The position numbers were made by a program, and so were the translations under genes. 18,136 bases of DNA from Funneliformis mosseae (taxonomy: Eukaryota; Glomeromycota; Glomeromycetes; Glomerales; Glomeraceae): the NCBI GenBank assembly GCA_910592005.1, contig CAJVPP010001729.1:1-18136 (forward strand). Direction: 5' to 3'. Under the pieces are notes generated by a model, which was not told the DNA's origin, did no database searches, and was given only the letters and a program-made list of their open reading frames with translations. Shown here in pieces: positions 1-9,886 of this stretch (within the stretch, counting starts at the first letter, position 1; the number at the start of each line of letters is the position of its first letter).

Positions 1-1
1 A

Positions 2-2074
2 AAATACTTGACCACTCAATTCAATCTATATGATATTCAAACAATGAGACCAAGATGTCCTATGCCTAGAGAAGAATCAACGCCTCCTCTTCCTACTATT
101 CGTTCAGTAAAACCTATACCAGAAATCCCTATTAATGCAACAGCTCAAAAACAGGCAACAAGTGAAATAGTAATAGCTGAAAAAAAACTTATTGAATCTG
201 AACAAATTTACAATATCACAACTGATCCTCAACTTCGCCATGATACATATGAGAAAATAGTAGACCTCCGAGCTCAAATTAAATCAAATCAGGACAGGAT
301 TCTTAAATTAAAAAGGAATGCACAATACGTTCAAAATTGCAAAGAAAAAAAACAGAAAATACTTGCCGAAAGACAGGAGGTTATACAATATGATAGACCC
401 GGTCGTCTATCCCTTCTTTTCAAATATCCAGAATTACACGAGCATATTTACAATTCGGTCAAGTTTGGTTCAGCTGATGAGAAATGACGAAGAGAAGTGG
501 TAAAAGTTCGGGTCATCAAAAATTTGCGTAAAAATCTTGAGGAGAAATATAATGTCTATATGGCACGGACAACATTAAATAATTATCTGTTGCCACGCCA
601 ATCCAATTCCATTGCTGCAAGAGCTCATCATCATCCAGCATGGATCGCAGTAGCTAGAGTTTTACGAACAGAGACACGCGATCATTCTGATGGTCATTAT
701 TGCCTTGCCTCTGTAAAATGTGCAAGGCAATTTGCAACTGTCTTTGCCGATATGTCAGTTGTCATCTCCCAAGATGATAAGGCAAAGATAGGTCTTGGGA
801 TACCTGCTGTAAGTCGGACCTTTCAAATATTGCAGTCAGTTCACGAGCCTGTTCATGTGGCCGATCACGATTTTCCTATAGGATATGGACAAAAGTTAGT
901 TCCATCGGTTTATCTTATAATCAAACTGAATGATTCAAATGATGAACTACGAACAGGCCAACTTGCCATTTTTGTATGACGTCAATGGTCCCTTGGTACA
1001 TCATCTCTCACATATATGCAAGATCTTGAAAATCTCTTTTTAAATACCCAATACGATGATGTGTTGAAGACCGACGGAGAAATTCGACCAATCTGAGTTT
1101 TATTAGTAGATGGAGGACCAGATGAGAACCCGAGACATTTAAAAAATATTAAAACATATTGCCATCTTTTTTGAAAATTTAATTTGGATTACCTGACTGT
1201 ACGGACACATACTCCAGGGCAATCCAAATATAATCCAGTCGAAAGGGGTATGGTGACGCTATCCAGCAAGCTAGCAGATATCATATTACCAATTGATCAT
1301 TTTAGAACACATTTAAATATGCAAGGCAAAGTGATAGATTCAGAGTTAGCTCTTCGAAATTATCAATACGCCGGAGAAGCTTTTTGTGACATTTGGCGTC
1401 GTGATTTGATTTTCAGAAAAAGCGTAGATGCTCGGTATGTTAAAGAATCCATCAATCCATTTGAAAACCTACAATTTGAGAGTATAGAAAAAGAAAAGAT
1501 TGAAGAACGAAAATGACAAAAAAAACAAAAAAAGAAACAACAAAAAGAAAAAGAAAAAGAAATAGACTTAGCTGATTGCTTTGTATCATGGTCATGGATT
1601 AAAAATCATTGTAATCTATGCCAGTATTCGCTCGATATTAAACGATGTGCGAATACAAGCTGTTGTGGTCCACCTTGTGTAAAAGAAGCCATGGAATTCC
1701 TTCAATCAAACAATGGCTTCTTACCTCCTATCACCAAAGCCAAAGATGGACAGTTTACCAACCCAATACACTTTCTCAAATATTATGATCTCTTGAAAAT
1801 TCCTGGCTACGATTTCCATTGCTCATCTCTTGATAAAATAACATATTTGCATCTTTGTTGTTCTGAATATAAACAATATTTTCTAACACTTACTTTTTTG
1901 ACGAACCACAAATGGACAGTACATCCTGCCAGCCGTGGACGGCCTAAAGGAAAAGGTAAAGACCAAAACTTCTCAACTCTCGACGACTTCTCTGTTCTCC
2001 CATCACAACGACAAGATAAAATACTGCTTTTTGAAGAAATGCGTTTGAGGGAATACATATCAGATCATGAATAA
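2..2074 (+). pseudogene. Decayed DDE-type transposase-like gene, 5' truncated by the window, five in-frame TGA codons
   Basis: One frame runs from the window edge to a TAA at 2072-2074 (about 690 codons) with no frameshift, broken only by TGA at 485, 977, 1094, 1172 and 1514. The upstream part (residues about 60-160) is lysine-rich and probably coiled or helical, followed by a stretch with HTH character. Motifs fit an RNase H-fold DDE nuclease: ISQDDKAKIGLG (first Asp at 773 or 776), LVDGGPDENPR (Asp at 1109) and SKYNPVERGM (Glu at 1241). The VDGGPDENPR...HTPG.S.YN.VER arrangement recalls a family of uncharacterised transposase-like proteins found in invertebrates and mycorrhizal fungi; this is from memory, and the mobile nature is inferred. 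The tail has CNLC and CANTSCCGPPC (about 1613-1680), a possible zinc site, then RGRPKGKGK (about 1933-1960), an AT-hook-like motif. Base composition is far richer in G+C than everything downstream. No terminal repeats were found. A functional copy may lie elsewhere. Confidence 0.75.
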
Positions 2075-2086
2075 GATCGGGTTGCG

Positions 2087-2147
2087 TAACTATATTTGTA
2101 TTGATTACAACACTTTATTGATAAGGTCTAACTATATTTGTATTGAT
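2087..2147. repeat. Two exact 19-bp direct repeats, 42 bp apart
   Basis: The sequence taactatatttgtattgat occurs at 2087-2105 and again, identically, at 2129-2147, just after the stop codon of the decayed transposase-like frame. It could be part of the 3' end of that element or a simple local duplication. No matching copy was seen at the other end because the window starts inside the gene. Confidence 0.8.
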
Positions 2148-3450
2148 ATCGATATATAGTATTAATAAAATAAGATATTACATTTATCACGTGATTTATA
2201 AGTTTATGTATAACCTAAGATCCCCTGCTACCCTCCACCCCCTAAAATATTAGCTAATATATGTCAGCGCCCTAATAGATTATAATAATTACTATTTCAT
2301 TTTTTTAAATTCAGAGACTCTTATACAAGTAAAAGATTTAGAGTATTCCAGATATAATAAACTATATTACATATTATAAATCTGAGCTAAATTGCATTAT
2401 CAATAAGGTTAAATGTCAGGTTTGATTCTTAAGTAAATTTGACGTTATGAATAATATGTCACTATTTATATAAAGAATTTGATTCTATGATCTCAGTAAT
2501 TATTAATAAGGTAAACCTTATAAATTAGATTAGTAAAGATAGTAATTGTTAATTACTATAATTGAAGTGAATTTATTATCTAATTCTGATAATTAAATTT
2601 ATATAAAGTATTAGTTGAGCAGATCTCAGAATCAAATCTAGATGAAGTAGACTATAATTACTAAATAGTAACCTCTAGACAAATATATATAATATGATTA
2701 TATATATATTTAGTAGTTATAAAATCTCAAGTTTAATAAGTATAAGATGTTAATTTAACCTCTATTAGATTTAACTGAAATAAATACATCTATAAAAAAA
2801 TTTCAAAAAGAACAATAATATAATATTCTAATTAAATAATAATGAATTATTTAATAAAAATGATAGTAAATAATCAATTCAAATTTAAATCTGAATCTGA
2901 ATCTGAATTTAACAGATTAAATTTGTATTTCTTTTTATTTTAAATAAAAAGTAATTAAAATAATAAATATATTATATTTTATGAAAATTATATTTATAAA
3001 TTAAAATAATATTATTAAATAAGTTTATATATTTTGATTATAAATAATTATATATATTAAAAATTTATTATCAGCAAAATTTTTTTGTATATTTAATTTA
3101 AAAAAAATAGCTTTATATCTACCTTTATATTAAAATTTAAAAGATAAATTTTATATATTTATTATTATTAATTATTTTTTTATTTTATTGATAAATCTTA
3201 TTAAATAAAGATAATAAAAATAAGTTTTTTTTTAAAAGATTTTAATTTATTAATTTAAGCTTTAATAGAATTTTCTTCTAAAATAACCTTTTTTTTAATT
3301 AATTTATAAATTATATTAAATTTATTAATAATTAATTTAGAATTAATTTTTTTAAAATTATATACTAAAATATTATTTAATAAATATAATAGTATCTTTA
3401 GTATTTTAAAATGTATATTTAACGATTTTATTACAAAATGATAAATATTA
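2148..3450. other. AT-rich spacer without a recognisable gene
   Basis: No reading frame of note. A short C-rich tract lies at about 2221-2243 and a CACGTG E-box-like site at about 2189-2194. A weak inverted pair sharing TTTGATTCT and GATCT lies at 2478-2496 and 2621-2636, possibly an old MITE. Three copies of the hexamer GAATCT lie at about 2887-2907. From about 2900 on the sequence is almost entirely A and T. Confidence 0.7.
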
Positions 3451-3790
3451 TACAGTCAATTCTCTATAAATATATCCCTATAAATGCATATCCTTTATAA
3501 ATACATCTTTTTATCTGGTTTTAATTTGGGCCTTAGTGTTAAATGTATATCTTTTATAAATACATCTTTTTATCTAATCTTAACTTAGGCCTTAATGTTA
3601 AATACATATTTTTTATATATATATTCTCTGTAAATGCACTCTTTATAAAAAAATTTATATAGTTTACTTATTAAATTTTTGTATTATCTTAATTTTAGAT
3701 TAGATTTATATATATTTTATAAATACACACTTTTTTAAATGCATCCTTATACCTAGTCCTAAGGAGTATATTTATAGAGAGTTGACTGTA
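3451..3790. mobile_element. Pogo/Tc1-type MITE, 336 bp, with TA target duplication
   Basis: Terminal inverted repeats begin CAGTCAATTCTCTATAAATA at 3453 and end as the reverse complement of CAGTCAACTCTCTATAAATA at 3788; about 22 bp match with one mismatch. TA flanks both ends (3451-3452 and 3789-3790), as expected for the Tc1/mariner/pogo superfamily. The CAGT..CTCTATA start resembles pogo/Tigger ends. The interior carries no coding sequence but a tandem duplication, so it is non-autonomous and would depend on a transposase encoded elsewhere. Confidence 0.85.
3490..3612. repeat. 59-bp tandem repeat, about two copies, inside the MITE
   Basis: A unit starting atcctttataaatacatc at 3490 recurs at 3549 with about 85% identity by eye, including tttttatct, a ..ggccttagtgttaaa block and a following atatc. 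A third partial and diverged copy begins near 3608. It makes up much of the left half of the MITE. Confidence 0.75.
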
Positions 3791-5920
3791 TATTTAAATT
3801 AATGTTAGTTAATTTTATCAATGAATATTATGATAATCATTCACATTATGAATAAATATATTTTTTATATTTTGTAAATAATAATTATAATAATTATTAG
3901 TGTTCATTTAAAATAATATTTTTTGTTGATTTATAGTTTTTTTTATTACTAAAATTTCAATATTTGTTAATGTATCAATAGAAGAATAAGAAATTTTAAA
4001 AGTTTGTAAATATGATTTAATTTCTAGTTTAAATATTATTAATATATTATTATTAATATTAGCTAAAAATAATATAATAAAACTAATTTTTTTTATTTTT
4101 ATTTGTTTTAAAAAATTAATTAAAACTTTATTAATATTTTTAATATAATTGTAAAAGCTATTGAATTATAAATAAGTTTATTTAATCTATTTTAATTATT
4201 ATAAAGAATATTAAACATTTTAATTATTTTACTATTTAAATTAAAGTTGTTATTTATATTATAATTTCTGATAATTTGATTTAATTACTTTAATTCTTTT
4301 CTAATATATAAAATACCTTTTCTAAATATTTAATTTTCTATTTTTAATTTATTATTATTATTACCATTATTTTTAGAAATCTGCTTTATATTATTTAACT
4401 TCTAAATATTCTAGATCTTTATTAGTTTTTTTTTTTTAATAGGATCATTATCAGTTTTTCTACATATATTGCAAATCATTGTATCTTCATTTAATTAATA
4501 TTTCAATTAATTTTTCTGGAATTTTAAATAAATTTGTTGAATTTATTTTATAAATATCATATTTTGAATGTTAATATTTTAATATTTGATATTTTATTTA
4601 ATATTAATTTAATTATAATATATTTAAAAAAGTATCAAATTAATAGTTATTGAAATATCTATTTTATTTAAATTTTTCTAATTCTTCCTTTACATATATT
4701 ATTTATGTAAAAATTACAATTATTAATATCTGCAATGATATTTTTGAAAATTAGAAATAGAATTTTAAAGTTAAAAAGTTATAATTTTAATAAATAAAAA
4801 TAATTTTGCAAATTTTTCATAAATACTATTATATTTGCACTATATGAATTTTTTTTGTGCATTTAAATTTTTAAAATATTGTGCACACTAAAAAATCATG
4901 CGCACGTGCACATTGTGCACATGAATTTTAAATATTGAGTCTGACCTCTGATATACCGACATATATTAAAAATTCGATATAGCGACAATATTTTATTTTA
5001 TTTAAATATGGAGCGTTGCAAAATCACATTACGAATCATATGATTTACTATATCTCATGACTTGATTTTCTATAAATAAATTCTTGATTTTAGCAAAGTA
5101 CCAAGTTTTGAGACCGTTTTACTTAAATTATCACAATAAAATAAAATAAATAAATTGTAATAATAAATTTAATGCAATATTCATTTGCAAACAAATAAAA
5201 ACATTCTGATATTCGAAAATTTCAAATATGCACACTTTGAAAGAAACTTACCCAAGGACTTATATACTGTATATCAATATTTTTTATTCGTTTGAATATC
5301 ATCTTTTAATGGTTATCAAAGTTATATTGTTGTTGCACCACATGAAAATTGATAATTGATCGATCATTTTTTCCACATGTTGACACACAGAACATCAATT
5401 ATAAAATAAGCTCTAACGGTTAAACTCTACCTATTAATAGTTTTTTTCAAAAAAAAGGTCGTTACGAGATATAATTTTTTTTTTTTAAAAAAAGAACCAT
5501 TCAAGCACGTTCTTTTTATCCATAATACGCGAATGATTTATTTTATTATGAAAAACTCATTCTAATGTAAGTTGTATTTCAATTATGTCTACATTAAGGA
5601 ATTGTCGTCGTTAAAAGAAAAAGTAACAGGCAAATGTACACGTTACTCTTTATTTAATATGGTTAAAATTATAAATAAATAAATAAACGAAATTTTGTTA
5701 CCATAAAGAAGCGCAGCAACTATATGAAGAAAAGATCATCAAACAAAAGTGATTTACAGTTTCAAAAAAATTTAATTTGCATGTAAACATGTAAATCTTG
5801 AAAAAGGTTGTTTTTTTTTTTATTTTTATTTTTATTTATAACCATTATTCATGTTCTCATAAATCGAAACTTTTTTGATAAATCCACCTCGTTTGGAACA
5901 AATTTTAACAAAATTAAAAT
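3791..5920. other. AT-rich spacer and upstream region of the TBC gene
   Basis: 3791-4850 is nearly pure A/T with no open frame or repeat that I could support. From about 4850 the G+C content rises. A palindrome cluster lies at 4850-4930 (listed separately). 5450-5500 holds two poly-A/T runs. T-rich tracts at 5809-5836 precede the gene at 5921 and may be promoter sequence, but no clear TATA box or transcription start can be assigned. Confidence 0.6.
4850..4930. repeat. Cluster of GTGCAC palindromes with CACGTG core
   Basis: Around catgcgcacgtgcacattgt (4898-4917) there are three GTGCAC or GTGCAC-like palindromes (4881, 4908, 4915) and one CACGTG (4903), with AT-rich arms on either side (tttaaatttttaaaatatt and gaattttaaatattg) that are partly complementary. 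The island is strikingly richer in G+C than its surroundings. It could be a binding-site cluster for a bHLH-type factor or the centre of an old foldback element. Confidence 0.5.
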
Positions 5921-7506
5921 ATGCAGAGAAATTACGAAACATTGGCACATCATAATCGAATGATATGCAATTTCGACAGTTCGTCCCAAGAAAATTTATG
6001 TCAGGATGATTGTGAAAATTCCATATCTAATTTAAATGGTCTTAATAATTATTCATCAAAATTATGTAAAGCATATTATAATGGCAGTATTATTAAACGA
6101 GATTCTAGTGACATTAAAACGATTTATGATTATTATCAAAATAATTTGTTGAAAGACGAAGTACTTGATCAATTTTCTTCTACTGTCGATAGATATGGCT
6201 TTGTAGATTTAGAAGGTGACAAATCAAAACCACAAGATACAAAATATTTGAAAAAAGATGCAAACCGTTCAGTTAAATGGGCATCATGGTTGTCTCGTAA
6301 TAAATATGTAATACATTCTGGAAATTTTGGTAGTTCTTTATTTGAATTTCCTTGGAATTCGAAATTTATTAATAGAATTAGTAAAGGAATACCTAATTCT
6401 TGGAGAAATCCTGTTTGGTATTTTTTAGTTACCAAAGGATGTTCTGAAACTGAGTTTGACGATGATTTAATTATAACTTATAAAGTAAGAATGTTAAAAG
6501 ATTTATTTAAAAAATACAAAAATGAAGTTTAACTCTTTTAATCTTTTTAGTCATTATTAAAATTGTCATCAACACATGAAAGACAAATTGACTTGGATAT
6601 CCCGAGAACATTGCATAAACATATAATGTTTCGTACAAGATATGGTTCAGGTCAGAGAGCTTTATTTAATATATTAAGAGCTTTTGCAAATTATGATAAA
6701 CAAGTCGGTTACTGCCAAGGAATGGCTAATGTTGGCACTATACTATTAATGTATTACCCTGAGGAGGTATCTATGATTAAATTTTTTTTTTTAAATTAAT
6801 TGTTTTTATCCGTTTTAAAACCAAAAATTTTAATTATTTATTTCTTTATCTTCCTCTAAAATGGTTTGTTAGTATGCATTTATAATGTTAACTAAATTAT
6901 TTATAAAATGTAATTTACATAATTTATATATACCCGGTTTTCCCGCTTTAATGGAAAGTTTTTATGTTCAAGAAAAATTAATGAATATGTATATTCCTAA
7001 AATATCAAATCACTTTGTAAGTATTTTTTAAGTCTTATTATTGAAAAAAATTTCCATTATAATTAATTCTTTTTTTTTTTTTTTTTAGAAAAAATTACAA
7101 ATTTCAAGTACAGCATATGCTACAAAATGGTATATTACTTTATTTTCAAGTGAAATTATACCTCATCATACTGTTTTAAGAATATGGGATTTATTAATGT
7201 TACATGGTTTTGATATATTATATTTTGTTGCAATTATTCTTTTAAAATTTCACAAATGTAAGTATTTATTAGTTTTAATAACAAATTTATAAAGTTTTCA
7301 AATATATTAAAAGATAATTTTTTGATTTTTTAGCAATTATATTAGCTTCTGATTTTGATGAGATTTTAATAATGTTATCATCATTTATAAATATTATTGA
7401 TGATAATAAATTAACAAAAGAGATCATAAAATTATATAATAAAAAAGAAAGAAAAAGATTAATAGATACTCTTAAAGCTGAATATAGAAATCAACTTAAT
7501 AATTAA
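5921..7506 (+). CDS. TBC-domain Rab GTPase-activating protein, five exons
   Basis: Joining 5921-6484, 6551-6766, 6873-7016, 7089-7257 and 7334-7506 gives 421 aa. Donors are GTAAGA, GTATCT, GTAAGT and GTAAGT, all acceptors end in AG after T-rich tracts, and the frame is kept at every junction. An in-frame TAA 6 nt upstream supports this ATG. Residues 1-85 are polar and unassigned. DRYGF (90-94) and KGIPNSWRNPVW (155-166) open the TBC region. IDLDIPRT (201-208) holds the arginine finger R207, and GYCQGM (241-246) holds the glutamine finger Q244; the exon 3-4 segments carry PGFP, YATKWY, LRIWD and HGFD blocks typical of the family. TBC proteins speed GTP hydrolysis by Rab GTPases on membranes and so end vesicle-traffic signals; the Rab target cannot be told. 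It looks intact and is the only clearly functional gene here. A rough resemblance to TBC1D10-type GAPs is noted without certainty. Confidence 0.9.
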
Positions 7507-8160
7507 TTACTTAAATTTTTTTTAAAAATATAATATTTAATATATTTTATTTATTTTCAAAATTTTAAATAAAAAATTATAGTTTATTAAAAATATTTTA
7601 ATTAATATTAATTTTAAAATTACAAATTAAATAGAATTATTTTTAATAAAATAATATATAAAGATTATTCTAAAAGAAGAAAAATAATATTATTTAATAT
7701 AAATTAAAATTATATATATAAATTGATAAATTTATCATTAATATAAAATATTATATTAATTTTTATATAAAATTATCTTTTTATAATTTTTAATTACTTT
7801 TGTTTATAATAATTTATACATATTTATATTATGTAAAATATATATATTAAAATTAATATCTATGTATATACTTTATAGATGAAGGATGAAAACCCTTAAT
7901 AACAGTTGAAACTTAGATAAAATTATATTAAAATCATAATAAAGAATACAATAAAATTTTTTCAATATAATAAAAGCTAAAACTGTTAAAATTATTTAAA
8001 AACATAAAAAAGGATATATCAAAATTATTTTGAGAAAGTTTCAGCAAACATCTATAATATATTTAAATACTAATTAATTTTGATAATATCAAAATTAATT
8101 ACGTTAATTTGACATTTATTAGAAATTATTAATAAAATAATTAATAAAAAAAAAATATAT
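7507..8160. other. AT-rich 3' flank of the TBC gene, no gene seen
   Basis: Possible AATAAA poly-A signals occur close after the stop (for example at about 7568-7573). A perfect hairpin lies at 8071-8101: a 14-bp stem taattaattttgat, loop aat, and its exact complement. No coding sequence is evident. Confidence 0.6.
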
Positions 8161-9110
8161 ATTAACTAACGTTCCCTTTATATCCTCTATAGAAACTTAC
8201 CTTTGATCAAGAATAAAAATCTCTAAATCCTACAAAAAAAGGTAATTAGTTTTTTTTTTAAATAAAGTTAAAAAAAAAAAAATAATTGCTGTTTCCATTT
8301 TCTCTTATAGGAACTTACTTCTGATTTAGGACAAAAACCTTTAGATTCTACAAATAAAAGGTGAGTTAATTATTAAAGTTTTTTATTACAAATAAAAAAG
8401 ATTTTGACTGATGCTTCTATTCTCCTTCTATAGGAACTTACCTTTCATTCAAGCCTTAAAAGTTCTTCAAATTCTACAAAAAGGTAAGTAGAGTGTTATT
8501 ATTTTTAAAAAAAAATAAAAAAAAATATTAACTAACATTCCCTCTATACCCTCTATACCTCCATAGAAATTTACTTTCGATCATGGATAAAAACCTCTAG
8601 ATCCTAAAAAAAAAAGGTAATTTAACTTTATTTTTTTTTTAAATAAAAAAAAATAATAATAATTACTACCATAAGAATTACTTCCTGATCCAGAACGAAT
8701 TATACAAAAAAAGGTAAATTATTGATTTTTTTTTTATTTTTAACAAATTAAAGCAATTTAACTATAAGAACTTACCTTTTATTCAAGATGAAGATCTTTG
8801 GATCCTACAAAAAGAATGAGTTTTTAATAAAGTAAAAAAAAAATTTTGACTGATACTTCCATACTCCTTTCATAGAACTTATCTTGAAAATCCTCTAAAT
8901 TCTACAAAAGGTAAACAAAGGATTATTATTTAAAAAAAAATAAAAAAAAATAATATTATCTAATGCTCTCTCTATAGAAACTTACCTTTGACCAAGAATG
9001 AAGACCTCTAGATTCTACAAAATAAAGTAATTAGTTTTCTTTTTTTTTTAATATAAATTAAAAAAAAGTAATTTAATTGCGTTTCTATTCTCTTTCCATA
9101 GGAATTATTA
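8161..9110. repeat. Tandem array of about nine exon-like units in a three-unit higher-order repeat
   Basis: A core resembling gaacttacctttgatcaag, then ..aaaacctctagattctacaa, then aaaag recurs after a pyrimidine-rich tract ending in TAG or AAG, and is followed by GTAA or GTGAGT. The AG positions are about 8191, 8309, 8432, 8565, 8674, 8767, 8874, 8976 and 9100, a period of 93-133 bp. Cores are about 50 nt; units 5 (8676-8713) and 7 (8876-8910) are shortened and the last is cut after gaa. Leading flanks fall into three kinds: ttaactaac (units 1, 4, 8), aattgc..tttc (units 2, 9) and gactgatgcttc (units 3, 7), and the spacer sequences match in the same order, giving A-B-C, A-A'-B-C, A-B. Plus-strand frames contain stops, so nothing can be called coding. 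On the minus strand the same cores give 29-nt exon-like blocks between TGTAG and GTAAGTT. It may be a satellite or a decayed array of duplicated exons. Confidence 0.85.
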
Positions 9111-9664
9111 GTTTTTTTTCTAAAAAATAAATTAAAAAATTTAATTGCAGCTTTTTATATCCGATTAAAAGATAAAAAAAATTCATAATTTACCTTTTCA
9201 AAAAAAATTTTAAAATTAATACCTATTTTAATTAATTGTCTTATGTAATCTTTGATTATAAGATCACATAACGATAAATGTACAAAATGCATTGTACTAT
9301 AATATTTGAGTATAGTACATTATTTAGAACAATACTAGTACAGTATCAGTACAGTACTAGTATAATTCCTAATTCTGCTTACATATATTATGACGAAAAA
9401 AAATCAATAATTATGTAATGCAATAAAATATGTATTATGTTAAGTAATAGTCTATATTTAAATTTTTTTTCTGAATCAGTCAAACTGGTTAAATAATCAT
9501 AACTTTTATCTTATTTCTCATTCTTAACGTAATACCTTTTAGCTGATTAAGATGATTTATAGATGCTAATAAGTTATTTTATTTTGCATACTGAGATGAG
9601 ATAAATATTTTGCCTATATTACTTTTACAATTTAATAATTGATAAGAAATTGGAAAATCATTTT
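9111..9664. other. AT-rich spacer, no gene seen
   Basis: The array fades out here; a last taattgcag tract lies near 9141-9150. At about 9331-9362 short overlapping copies of agtacagta and cagtactagta form an imperfect palindrome. No reading frame worth reporting. Confidence 0.55.
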
Positions 9665-9886
9665 TTATCTAGCAGGTAAAATACAAGTTGACTCAAAATT
9701 TGAAATACTTAGCATAGTATTTTTTGTCATAGATGTTTTAGTCTGCACATAAGCTTCATAGTGTATTGTATGATTATCATAATCATATGATACTGATGCC
9801 AATTTATCCTTTTCTGAGTATGAGTTAGATTGGAAGAAAAGCTCTAGATGAAGGTGATTAATTTTAATCTCTTCTTGTAATATAAA
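9665..9886 (-). pseudogene. Unrecognised decayed coding stretch, minus strand
   Basis: Reading the minus strand from 9886 down to a TAA at 9665-9667 gives 73 stop-free codons of mixed, non-repetitive composition, including SEKDKLASVSYDYDN and YEAYVQTKTSMTKN, unusual for random sequence of this AT content. Upstream on the same strand, another frame (about 9960-9887, MQEEIKFSNLLIEW) looks like its continuation after a frameshift. No family is recognised. It may belong with the minus-strand fragment at 10880-11480 as remains of one gene or transposon. Confidence 0.35.

Noticed and set aside
318..503. Plus-strand 61-codon open frame
   Set aside because: Overlaps the decayed transposase-like frame in another phase; low-complexity, lysine-rich shadow.
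1807..2058. Minus-strand 83-codon open frame
   Set aside because: Antisense to the C-terminal part of the transposase-like frame, which has recognisable sequence; no independent support.
2..2074. TGA read as a sense codon
   Set aside because: The other relics contain TAA and TAG as well, the TBC gene needs no TGA readthrough, and simple CGA/TGG decay explains the pattern; kept only as an unlikely alternative.
2460..2645. Possible MITE from inverted TTTGATTCT..GATCT pair
   Set aside because: Match is short and gapped, and no flanking duplication was found.
6169..6435. Minus-strand 88-codon open frame
   Set aside because: Lies entirely within exon 1 of the TBC gene on the opposite strand.
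6526..6550. Very short intron (about 25 nt) after the full first open frame of the TBC gene
   Set aside because: The GTAAGA donor at 6485 gives a normal 66-nt intron, keeps the frame and restores a continuous TBC alignment (TYK joined to SLLKL).
8161..9110. CRISPR-like array
   Set aside because: Repeat cores and spacers are both repetitive, lengths vary, the units decay, and the genome is eukaryotic.
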